A stretch of DNA of 8,354 nucleotides from NCBI GenBank assembly GCA_034430515.1, contig DAOUEP010000083.1, positions 1 through 8,354 on the forward strand. The letters run 5' to 3'. A program made the position numbers and the translations under genes. The notes beneath the pieces were generated by a model that worked only from the letters and a program-made list of their open reading frames with translations, made no database searches and was not told where the DNA came from. This stretch comes from DAOUEH01 sp034430515 (GTDB lineage Bacteria; Chloroflexota; Dehalococcoidia; Dehalococcoidales; RBG-16-60-22). This document shows, piece by piece, positions 1 to 5,866 of the stretch (positions within the stretch are counted from its first letter, which is position 1; the number at the start of each line of letters is the position of its first letter).

Positions 1-997
1 GGCCCTTGGCATCCGGGCGCATCAGCCCGAAGAGGTTCCACTCGTGGAGATTGGTGCCGACCAGCACCGGCAGGCTGGTGCCCTGGCCCTTGCGGGCGAC
101 CTGATTGGGCACGTCCGGTATAATATCCCCGTCAACGACGGGAACCGTCACCGTGATAATTATCGCCTCGCCGGGCCGCGCCATCAGGCTCTGCAATTTT
201 CTCTCGGCCTCCAGCAGCTGCGCCGGCTCAAGAGCCCGCAGGGCAGCGGCATCATCGCCCCGGATACCGATTACTTCCAGGAACCGCGCCGCGGTGGCAT
301 TGGCGTCATCCACGGTTATTACCGTGCCTCCGGCGCCGCTCTCCAGTATCGCCTTGTGAAAGAGCCCCCTGGCCGCCGGTATGGCCGTGAGGCAGCCAAT
401 GCTCATCGCCCCGGCCGACTCGCCGAAGACAGTGATATTGCCGGGGTCGCCGCCGAAGGCAGCGATATTATCCCGCACCCATTTAAGGGCGGCAATTTGG
501 TCGAGCAGGCCCTCGTTGCCGGTGGCCGGGATGGCCCCGCCGGTGATGTCCCTGAGGCGCAGGAAACCCAGCATGCCCAGCCGGTAGTTGATGGTGACCA
601 GCACACAATCGCCGCGCTTGGCCAGGGAGGCGTTATCGTACATCGGCGAAGAGCCCGAGCCGATGGTAAAGGCCCCGCCGTGAATCCAGAACAGCACCGG
701 GCGGCGGGCATCGTCCAGGCCCGGCGTGAAGATATTGAGGAAGAGGCAGTCCTCCGCCTGGGGCTCTTCGCCCTCGGCTATCAGGCCGCCTACAATCGGG
801 TTCTGCGGGGCGATGGTCCCGTACTCCCGGGCCGGGCGCACCCCTTCCCAGGGCTCCGGCGGCCGGGGCGGCTGCCAGCGGAGCTCGCCCACCGGCGGCG
901 CCGCGTAAGGGATGCCCTTGAATACGTAAAGCCCGTCCTGGTAGACCCCTTCGACCTTGCCCGACTTGGTACCGACGATAGCTTCTTTAGGTGTCAT
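1..997 (-). CDS. Type-B carboxylesterase (para-nitrobenzyl esterase-like), C-terminus cut by window edge
   Basis: An alpha/beta-hydrolase that would hydrolyse carboxylic esters; its natural substrate is unknown. The minus-strand frame is open from an ATG at 997-995 to the window edge, giving 332 residues of a family usually near 500. Visible signatures are the oxyanion-hole HGG at residues 106-108, the EDCLFLN type-B signature at 82-88, and the nucleophile elbow GESAGA with catalytic Ser194. Glu319 (in GTNLHE) fits the acid position; the catalytic His would lie beyond the edge. The chosen start has AGGAG at 1010-1006, eight bases upstream. The protein enters the hydrolase fold at once, with no signal peptide, so it is probably cytoplasmic. 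It is transcribed away from the molybdoenzyme operon and shows no functional link to it. The family call is secure; the substrate is not. Confidence 0.93.
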   Translation of the reverse strand, partial: MTPKEAIVGTKSGKVEGVYQDGLYVFKGIPYAAPPVGELRWQPPRPPEPWEGVRPAREYGTIAPQNPIVGGLIAEGEEPQAEDCLFLNIFTPGLDDARRPVLFWIHGGAFTIGSGSSPMYDNASLAKRGDCVLVTINYRLGMLGFLRLRDITGGAIPATGNEGLLDQIAALKWVRDNIAAFGGDPGNITVFGESAGAMSIGCLTAIPAARGLFHKAILESGAGGTVITVDDANATAARFLEVIGIRGDDAAALRALEPAQLLEAERKLQSLMARPGEAIIITVTVPVVDGDIIPDVPNQVARKGQGTSLPVLVGTNLHEWNLFGLMRPDAKG

Positions 998-1024
998 TCT
1001 CTTCTCTCCTGATATCTTTAAATA

Positions 1025-1067
1025 ATTTCCGCGTAATTATACAACAAATCTCTCCTTATGCGGAAAT
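1025..1067. repeat. 8-bp inverted repeat upstream of the carboxylesterase
   Basis: ATTTCCGC at 1025-1032 and GCGGAAAT at 1060-1067 are perfect reverse complements separated by 27 bases. The arms bracket the candidate esterase -10 box. This could be a regulator half-site pair or chance; no regulator gene is adjacent. Confidence 0.4.
1036..1064 (-). promoter_or_regulatory. Weak candidate promoter for the carboxylesterase gene
   Basis: On the minus strand a perfect TATAAT lies at 1041-1036, about 39 bases upstream of the esterase start. The matching -35 position (1064-1059, TCCGCA with a 17-base spacer) is poor, so the call rests mainly on the -10 box. The box lies inside the loop of an 8-bp inverted repeat. 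Confidence 0.35.
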
Positions 1068-1153
1068 GAATCGCGGCGGGAGGCTAACGCCGCCCCGTCA
1101 TTATGCATTTCAACCATCATCACGGCTTCCTGAAAGATGTATTGCACAGGGTA

Positions 1154-1182
1154 TTGCTTTTATTGTTACGTTTTGCTATAAT
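1154..1182 (+). promoter_or_regulatory. Upstream tandem promoter (P1) of the molybdoenzyme operon, extended -10
   Basis: TTGCTT at 1154-1159 and TATAAT at 1177-1182 are separated by exactly 17 bases, and TGC directly precedes the -10 box, making an extended -10. Predicted transcription starts near 1189, giving a leader of about 47 bases before the ATG at 1236. The predicted start falls on the -35 box of P2, so the two promoters may interfere. Confidence 0.6.
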
Positions 1183-1186
1183 AATA

Positions 1187-1215
1187 TTGACATATCCTCC
1201 GCAATACGATATAAT
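1187..1215 (+). promoter_or_regulatory. Consensus sigma70-type promoter (P2) of the molybdoenzyme operon
   Basis: TTGACA at 1187-1192 and TATAAT at 1210-1215, with a 17-base spacer, match the housekeeping sigma consensus perfectly. The expected start near 1222 leaves a leader of only about 14 bases, with the GAGG ribosome binding site (1224-1227) almost at the 5' end. No FNR-type TTGAT-N4-ATCAA box is seen nearby. Confidence 0.75.
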
Positions 1216-1235
1216 ATACGTCAGAGGTAATCATT

Positions 1236-1973
1236 ATGAGATGGGGAATGGTTGTAGATTTATCTAAATGCGTGCGTTGCTACGCCTGTATCGCCGCCTG
1301 CCGCATCGAGCACTTCCTGCCCGAAGGCATGAACTGGCCGCGGCTGATGGCGCTGGAGACCGGCGGCGACAAGCCGGCGGTGGCCACCTATTCGCTACGC
1401 TGCAACCAGTGCCAGGACGCCCCCTGCGTGGAGGTATGCCCCACCGGGGCCACCTACCAGCGCCCCGACGGCATCATCGCCATCGACCAGGACAAGTGCG
1501 TCGGCTGCCGCTACTGCGTTATCGCCTGCCCCTACCAGAACCGCACCTTCCTCTCCAAGGACAAGGCCAAGGGCTTCTTCCCCGAAAGCGGCCCCACGCC
1601 TTACGAGGAGGCCGGCAACAAGCTCTACAAGCACCAAGTGGGCACCACCGAGAAATGTAATTTCTGCGCCGAGAGGATTGACGCGGGTCTGGCCAAGGGG
1701 CTCAAGCCCGGCATCGACCGCGACGCCACGCCCGCCTGCGTCAATACCTGCCCCGCCCAGGCGCTGACCTTCGGCGACCTGGACGACCCGGACAGCGAGG
1801 TCTCCAAACTCATCCGGGAGAACGACGGCTTTCAGCTGCACCCGGAGTACGGCACCGACCCCTCGGTCTTCTTCATCGATAGGAAGATAGGCCAGACGAA
1901 TAAAAAGCCGAATAAAACCAAGAAAGACGATAAATCCCGGCGGGCCACCGCCGGAAGCGTGGCGGAGAAGTAG
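1236..1973 (+). CDS. 4Fe-4S ferredoxin-type electron-transfer subunit (NrfC/TtrB/PsrB-like) of a molybdoenzyme complex
   Basis: The electron-wire subunit (B) of a complex iron-sulfur molybdoenzyme, passing electrons between the catalytic subunit and the membrane subunit. In its 245 residues sixteen cysteines form four groups: 12/15/18/22, 56/59/64/68, 88/91/94/98 and 141/144/168/172. This is the family's four [4Fe-4S] arrangement, with the long insertion between Cys144 and Cys168 that NrfC/PsrB-type proteins show. The tail (about 217-245) is rich in Lys and Arg and probably disordered. No signal peptide is present, as is usual for B subunits. GAGG at 1224-1227, eight bases upstream, supports the start. 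It is first in the operon, directly behind two tandem promoters, and its TAG stop abuts the ATG of the next gene. The family call is firm; the electron donor or acceptor is unknown. Confidence 0.93.
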   Translation: MRWGMVVDLSKCVRCYACIAACRIEHFLPEGMNWPRLMALETGGDKPAVATYSLRCNQCQDAPCVEVCPTGATYQRPDGIIAIDQDKCVGCRYCVIACPYQNRTFLSKDKAKGFFPESGPTPYEEAGNKLYKHQVGTTEKCNFCAERIDAGLAKGLKPGIDRDATPACVNTCPAQALTFGDLDDPDSEVSKLIRENDGFQLHPEYGTDPSVFFIDRKIGQTNKKPNKTKKDDKSRRATAGSVAEK

Positions 1974-2849
1974 ATGGAAGCCCACGAATGGATGATAAAC
2001 TACACCCGCCAGACGGAGTGGATCGACCGGCGGGGCATCTGGCTCTGGATTGCCTTCTATGCCGGCGGTCTGGGCGGGGGCCTGTACCTGGTATCGCTCT
2101 TCTTCAACAGCCTCGAGGGCATGTTCATCAGCTGGCTGATTATCGCCGTCATCAAGGGCGGGGCGCACCTGATCTACCTGGGCAAGCCCCTGCGCTTCTG
2201 GCGCATCGTCACCCGGCCGCAGAGCTCGTGGCTGGCGCGGGGTATCCTCTTCGTGCTGGGGTTTATCCTCTTCGGGGCGATACAGCTGGCCCTTTCCTTC
2301 TGGATGCCCGGGGGCGCCGCCGAGGTCGTCTTCAAGGTGCTGGCCGGGGCGGCGGCGCTGGCGGTGACGGTCTATACCGGCTTCGTGCTCAATACCGTCA
2401 AGGCCGTGCCCTTCTGGAACTCGACGCTGCTGCCCGTCCTCTTCGTCCTCTGCGGCGTACTGGGCGGCTTCGGCCTTTCCGTGGTTATCGCCCTCTCCGG
2501 CGGCAGCATCAATCTCGACATCGCCGAGGCGGGCAGCCGCTGGCTCCTTATCATCAACGCCCTGCTCATCGCCGTCTACCTCTGGGCGGCGGCCAACCGC
2601 GCCCCGACGGGCAAGCAGTCGGTGCTGGAGCAGATGCGCGGCGGGCTGGCCCTCTTCTTCTGGGGAGGCATCGTCGTGCTGGGCATCATTATCCCGCTGC
2701 TCATCGGCTTTTTCGGCCAGTTCGCCGGCAATGGCGCCTCGGCGCTGCTGATTACCGGCGTGGCCTGCGAGATAATCGGGGGGCTGGCGCTGCGCTACTG
2801 CGTGCTCAAGGCCGGCGCCTATAAGCCGCTGGTCGCCCGGTCGGCCTAG
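1974..2849 (+). CDS. NrfD/PsrC-family integral membrane subunit of the molybdoenzyme complex
   Basis: The membrane anchor (C) subunit, expected to exchange electrons with the quinone pool. The 291 residues hold about eight hydrophobic helices, roughly at 22-45, 50-70, 88-110, 119-140, 150-174, 188-208, 224-248 and 254-277. Family hallmarks are the glycine-rich first helix (GGLGGGLYL, 31-39) and the loop-to-helix segment FWRIVTRPQSSW (75-86), which matches the conserved PR/P-S-SW region of NrfD/PsrC proteins. The ATG follows the TAG of the ferredoxin gene with no gap, and GGAG at 1964-1967 lies six bases upstream inside that gene, so translational coupling is likely. No heme-binding pattern is evident. 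NrfD-type subunits serve several complex classes (Psr, Nrf, Act, Qrc), so the quinone role is inferred from the family. Confidence 0.92.
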   Translation: MEAHEWMINYTRQTEWIDRRGIWLWIAFYAGGLGGGLYLVSLFFNSLEGMFISWLIIAVIKGGAHLIYLGKPLRFWRIVTRPQSSWLARGILFVLGFILFGAIQLALSFWMPGGAAEVVFKVLAGAAALAVTVYTGFVLNTVKAVPFWNSTLLPVLFVLCGVLGGFGLSVVIALSGGSINLDIAEAGSRWLLIINALLIAVYLWAAANRAPTGKQSVLEQMRGGLALFFWGGIVVLGIIIPLLIGFFGQFAGNGASALLITGVACEIIGGLALRYCVLKAGAYKPLVARSA

Positions 2850-2892
2850 CCACCGGTGCCGCCGGCGATGATATGCCTCTCTACCGGACAAG

Positions 2893-2908
2893 TATATAAT
2901 TTTATATA
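2893..2908. promoter_or_regulatory. AT-rich imperfect dyad with TATAAT box before the catalytic subunit gene
   Basis: The 75-base gap between the membrane and catalytic subunit genes holds a 16-base dyad with 7-bp arms (TATATAA and TTATATA) and a TT centre, striking in this GC-rich setting. TATAAT at 2895-2900 could be a -10 box giving a start near 2907, but no good -35 element sits 16-18 bases upstream. The segment may instead keep the start region unstructured. The palindrome CACCGGTG (2851-2858) just after the upstream stop has no T-tract and is not a terminator. Confidence 0.3.
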
Positions 2909-2924
2909 TCGGGGAATGAATCCA

Positions 2925-5060
2925 ATGAGCGAGACAAAAATAATCAAGACAACCTGCAAGAGCTGCCACGGCGGCTGCGGCGTGCTCGTTACCGTGACCG
3001 ACGGGGTGATTACCCACATCGAGGGCAACCCGGATACCCCCACGCGCGGCACGATGTGCTCCAAGGGACTCTCCAGCATCCAGCACGTCGACCACCCCGA
3101 CCGCCTCAAGCACCCCCTTAAGCGGCTGGGCAAGCGCGGCGAGGGTAAATGGCAACGCATCACCTGGGACGAGGCGCTGGATACCGTGGCGACCAAGATG
3201 AAGGAATCCATTGCGAAATACGGGCCGTCTTCGGTGGCCATATCCCAGGGGACGGGGCGGGGCTACAACCGCTACACCCACCGCCTGGCACGCTCCATCG
3301 GCACGGCCAACATCATCACCCCCGGCTATATCTGCCACAGCCCGCGCCTGGGGCTGTACGGGCTGGTGACCGGCTACGGCCGTCTCTACTGCGACTACCA
3401 CGGATGGGGCGGGGAGTACCCCAAGACGCAGATTTCCTGGGCCAAGCAACTGGAAATCTCCAGCGCCGATTCCGAGATGGCCGTCTGGTTCCTGGAGTCG
3501 CTGCGGCACGTCAAGAACCTAATCGTCGTCGACCCGCGCGAAACGGCCCTGTCCTCGCGGGCGACGCTCTGGCTGCAAATCCGTCCGGGAACGGACGCCG
3601 CCCTGGCGCTGGGCATGATTAATGTCATCATCAAAGAGGGCCTCTGGGACAAGGAGTTCGTCTCCAAATGGACTTACGGCTTCGACAAGCTCGCCGAGCG
3701 CGTCGAGGAGTATACCCCGGAGAAGGTCGCCGAGATTACCTGGCTCAAGGCCGAGGATATCCGGACGGCCGCCCGGCTCTTCGCCGAGGACACGCCGGGG
3801 TGCATCCAGGTGGGCAGTTCCCTGGAGCGGCAGGCCAACTGCGGCCAGACGCTGCGTTCGATAATCTGCCTGCTGGGCGTGACCGGTAATATCGAGAGGC
3901 CGGGCAGCATGATGAGCTGGATGTTCCCGGATACCGGGCTAATGGAGGATTTCTTCTCCGAGATACCTTTGACCGATGAGATGCGCAAGGGCATCGTCGG
4001 CAGCGACGATTACAAGATGGGCGCCGCCCGCACGGCGCACTCGGATACCGTCGTCAAGCAGCTTGCCAAGAACGATAACCCGGTGGTCAAGGTCTGGTTC
4101 AGCGTGGGCGGCCAGCAGATTCTCCACCTGGCCAATACCAACGAGGTCTATAAGGCGCTGCTCAACGTGGACTTTCTGGCGCACGCCGACCAGTTCATGG
4201 GCCCCATGGCGGAGCATGCCGATATCCTCCTGCCGGCGGCGCACTGGCTGGAGATAAACGATATCTACGACATGCACCCGCGCTTCATGATTGAGGCCAT
4301 TAACAAGACCGTCGACCCGCCCGGCGAGGCCTGGGCGGACTGCAAGATTTTCAACGAGCTGGGCAAGCGCGTCGCCCCGAAATACTGGTTCGAAAACGAG
4401 GAAAAGATGCTCGATTACGAGCTCCGCCACGGCAACATCACCTGGAAGGAGTTCAGCAAGAAGGTCGTGCTCGCCCGGATGGGCAAAGACCAGGTCTATT
4501 ACAAGTACAAGACCGACTACTGGCGCAAGGGCGGCGGTTTCCCCACGCCCACCGGTAAGATGGAGCTCTACTCCACGGTGCTGGAAGACCTGGGCTACGA
4601 CCCGCTGCCCTTTTTCAAGGAGCCAGGGGAAAGCCCTGTATCCACGCCGGAGCTGGCCAAAGAATACCCGCTGGTGCTCTCCACCGGCTACCGCCAGCCG
4701 TTCTACTTCCTCTCGCAGTACCGCAACATCCCCTGGCTACGGAGCTTCCAGAAAGACCCGGTGATGCAGATTCACCCCGATACGGCCAGAGAGTGCGGCG
4801 TTGCCGACGGCGACTTCGCCTTTATCGAGACGCCGCGCGGGCGCATCAAGCAGAAGGCGCGCCTCTTCCCCGGCATCCGCCGCGGCGTGGTCATGGCCAC
4901 GGCCAACTGCTTCTACCCGGAGGACCCGGGGCCGCTGCACGGGCTGTTCCGGTCGAACCCCAACGTGCTTACCTCCAACGACTATTTCGACCCGATGTTC
5001 GGCTCGCCCGACCTGACGGCCCTGCTCTGCAAGGTCTACAAGGCGCCGGACGGGAAGTAA
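2925..5060 (+). CDS. Molybdopterin (Mo/W) oxidoreductase catalytic subunit, DMSO-reductase superfamily, no Tat signal
   Basis: The catalytic (A) subunit, binding Mo or W with two pterin guanine dinucleotides plus one [4Fe-4S] cluster. With the chosen start it has 711 residues. N-terminal cluster ligands are Cys11, Cys14, Cys18 and Cys45. Cys137, in YICHSPR (135-141), sits where the family's metal-ligating residue is expected. The C-terminal dinucleotide-binding domain begins near 580. The ATG at 2925 is preferred because GGGGA (2911-2915) lies nine bases upstream; for the ATG at 2916 that site is too close, and the frame opens at 2856 without a family-like leader. Neither version has a twin-arginine signal, unlike PsrA or TtrA, so the subunit is probably cytoplasmic. 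It somewhat resembles acetylene hydratase-like members, which are also cytoplasmic, but the presence of B and C subunits suggests redox chemistry. Substrate unknown. Confidence 0.92.
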   Translation: MSETKIIKTTCKSCHGGCGVLVTVTDGVITHIEGNPDTPTRGTMCSKGLSSIQHVDHPDRLKHPLKRLGKRGEGKWQRITWDEALDTVATKMKESIAKYGPSSVAISQGTGRGYNRYTHRLARSIGTANIITPGYICHSPRLGLYGLVTGYGRLYCDYHGWGGEYPKTQISWAKQLEISSADSEMAVWFLESLRHVKNLIVVDPRETALSSRATLWLQIRPGTDAALALGMINVIIKEGLWDKEFVSKWTYGFDKLAERVEEYTPEKVAEITWLKAEDIRTAARLFAEDTPGCIQVGSSLERQANCGQTLRSIICLLGVTGNIERPGSMMSWMFPDTGLMEDFFSEIPLTDEMRKGIVGSDDYKMGAARTAHSDTVVKQLAKNDNPVVKVWFSVGGQQILHLANTNEVYKALLNVDFLAHADQFMGPMAEHADILLPAAHWLEINDIYDMHPRFMIEAINKTVDPPGEAWADCKIFNELGKRVAPKYWFENEEKMLDYELRHGNITWKEFSKKVVLARMGKDQVYYKYKTDYWRKGGGFPTPTGKMELYSTVLEDLGYDPLPFFKEPGESPVSTPELAKEYPLVLSTGYRQPFYFLSQYRNIPWLRSFQKDPVMQIHPDTARECGVADGDFAFIETPRGRIKQKARLFPGIRRGVVMATANCFYPEDPGPLHGLFRSNPNVLTSNDYFDPMFGSPDLTALLCKVYKAPDGK

Positions 5061-5081
5061 AAGAGGGGCTTCGCCCCTCTT
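5061..5081. terminator. Bidirectional intrinsic terminator between convergent genes
   Basis: A perfect 9-bp stem (AAGAGGGGC at 5061-5069, GCCCCTCTT at 5073-5081) with a three-base loop starts right after the TAA of the molybdoenzyme gene and lies 11 bases beyond the deacetylase stop. Read on the minus strand it is followed by T residues (CTCTTTTA), a better terminator than on the plus strand, where AAAA follows. The minus-strand loop is the GCGAAGC type, known as an unusually stable mini-hairpin. Confidence 0.75.
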
Positions 5082-5092
5082 AAAAGCTCGTT

Positions 5093-5785
5093 CTAATATC
5101 TCATCTCGATGCGGTGGAACGCCTCGGCCAGCTCAAACGGTTCGCCCTCGGCCATCACGTGCGCCCACTCCCGCAGGTGCGCCCGCATCTGAGGCGGGAT
5201 ATCGCCCACCTGGCTCTGGTGGCAGGCCAGAGCGGCCAGCTTGACGTCGAAGGTATCAGTTATATCAAGGCGGAGGTTGGCGTCGTCCGAGGCCCAGAAC
5301 CACATCTCCCGCACCTTGTGGGGCTCCAGCCCCTCGTTCAGCAGCTCGGGAAAGGCCAGGTGGTCGCGGGCGTAGGGGAAAACGGCGTCCAGGGTTACCT
5401 GCCCGGCGATACGGTGGTCGCGGTGCCACATGTACTTGCGGTAGGGGTCGGCGGTGACCACCACCTCCGGCCGGTAGCGGCGTATCACCCGCACCAAAGC
5501 CTTGCGGAAATCGGGGGTGTCCTCCAGACCCTGGTCGGGGTAGCGCAGAAAGGCCACGTCGCTCACGCCCAGCAGTTCGGCGGCGGCCAGCTGCTCCCGC
5601 TCGCGGAGCTGGGCCAGGTCGGCCGGCTTAACGCTGCGGTCGCTGGTGCCCTTGTCGCCGTTGGTGCAGACCACATAGACCACCTTTTTGCCTTCCCGCG
5701 TCAGGCGGGCCACCGTCCCGGCCACCCCGAACTCGGCGTCGTCGGGGTGCGGCGTGATCACCATCATGTAAACATCGTCGGACAT
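5093..5785 (-). CDS. PIG-L/LmbE-family zinc-dependent N-deacetylase
   Basis: Predicted zinc hydrolase that removes an N-acetyl group from a GlcNAc-type substrate, as MshB and BshB do in mycothiol and bacillithiol synthesis. It has 230 residues, normal for the family. The hallmark PHPDDAEFG is at 12-20: His13 and Asp16 fit zinc ligands and Asp15 the catalytic base. The second motif HRDH (121-124) supplies His124 as the third ligand. The region around 67-110 (AAAELLG, YPDQGL, IRRYRPEVVV) is more like BshB/LmbE than MshB. There is no signal peptide, so it is probably cytoplasmic. AGGAG at 5800-5796 lies ten bases before the ATG. It converges on the molybdoenzyme gene across a shared terminator and diverges from the tandem-GNAT gene. 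The acyl substrate is unproven; PIG-L proteins also act on glycans and antibiotics. Confidence 0.9.
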   Translation of the reverse strand: MSDDVYMMVITPHPDDAEFGVAGTVARLTREGKKVVYVVCTNGDKGTSDRSVKPADLAQLREREQLAAAELLGVSDVAFLRYPDQGLEDTPDFRKALVRVIRRYRPEVVVTADPYRKYMWHRDHRIAGQVTLDAVFPYARDHLAFPELLNEGLEPHKVREMWFWASDDANLRLDITDTFDVKLAALACHQSQVGDIPPQMRAHLREWAHVMAEGEPFELAEAFHRIEMRY

Positions 5786-5820
5786 GCTATCGGGGCTCCT
5801 TTAGCTAAAACGCTCTACTT

Positions 5821-5855
5821 AAATTGTATAACATCACCCGAAGCTGGTACAATTT
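5821..5855. promoter_or_regulatory. Overlapping divergent promoters on an 8-bp inverted repeat
   Basis: AAATTGTA (5821-5828) and TACAATTT (5848-5855) are perfect reverse complements separated by 19 bases. On the plus strand, TTGTAT (5824-5829), 18 bases, then TGG-TACAAT (5848-5853, extended -10) point at the GNAT gene. On the minus strand, TTGTAC (5852-5847), 16 bases, then TATACA (5830-5825) point at the deacetylase gene. Each arm would thus serve as -35 for one gene and -10 for the other. The plus-strand start would fall near 5860, only about seven bases before the ATG and within its ribosome binding site, which weakens that half of the call. Confidence 0.5.
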
Positions 5856-5866
5856 CGGGAGGAACG

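Noticed and set aside
44..1012. Open frame of 322 codons on the plus strand over the esterase
   Set aside because: The minus strand carries the complete type-B esterase motifs (HGG, EDCLFLN, GESAGA). The plus-strand product is rich in Gly, Arg and His and matches nothing recognisable.
1073..1093. GC hairpin (GCGGCG, nine-base loop, CGCCGC) between the esterase and the operon
   Set aside because: A stem of only six base pairs with no T-tract, located between divergent genes where a terminator is not expected.
2856..2924. Upstream in-frame start for the molybdopterin subunit
   Set aside because: The extra 23 residues show no Tat or family-like sequence, begin seven bases after the upstream stop without a good ribosome site, and cover the AT-rich dyad.
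1395..3509. A very long open frame (704 codons) on the minus strand across the molybdoenzyme operon
   Set aside because: It lies antisense to three genes with clear cysteine motifs and membrane helices. Its translation is low-complexity, rich in Gly, Ala, Val, Asp and His, typical of the complement of GC-rich coding DNA.
2925..5060. Acetylene hydratase as a specific function
   Set aside because: The Asp expected after the second cluster cysteine is His15, and the operon supplies electron-transfer and membrane subunits that a hydratase does not need.
5093..5785. Naming the deacetylase mshB or bshB
   Set aside because: The motifs fix the PIG-L/LmbE family and lean to the BshB-like type, but the substrate cannot be read from the sequence.
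5114..5866. N-terminal extension of the tandem-GNAT reading frame
   Set aside because: This part is the complement of the deacetylase gene. The ATG at 5867 has a strong Shine-Dalgarno site and begins exactly at the first GNAT domain.
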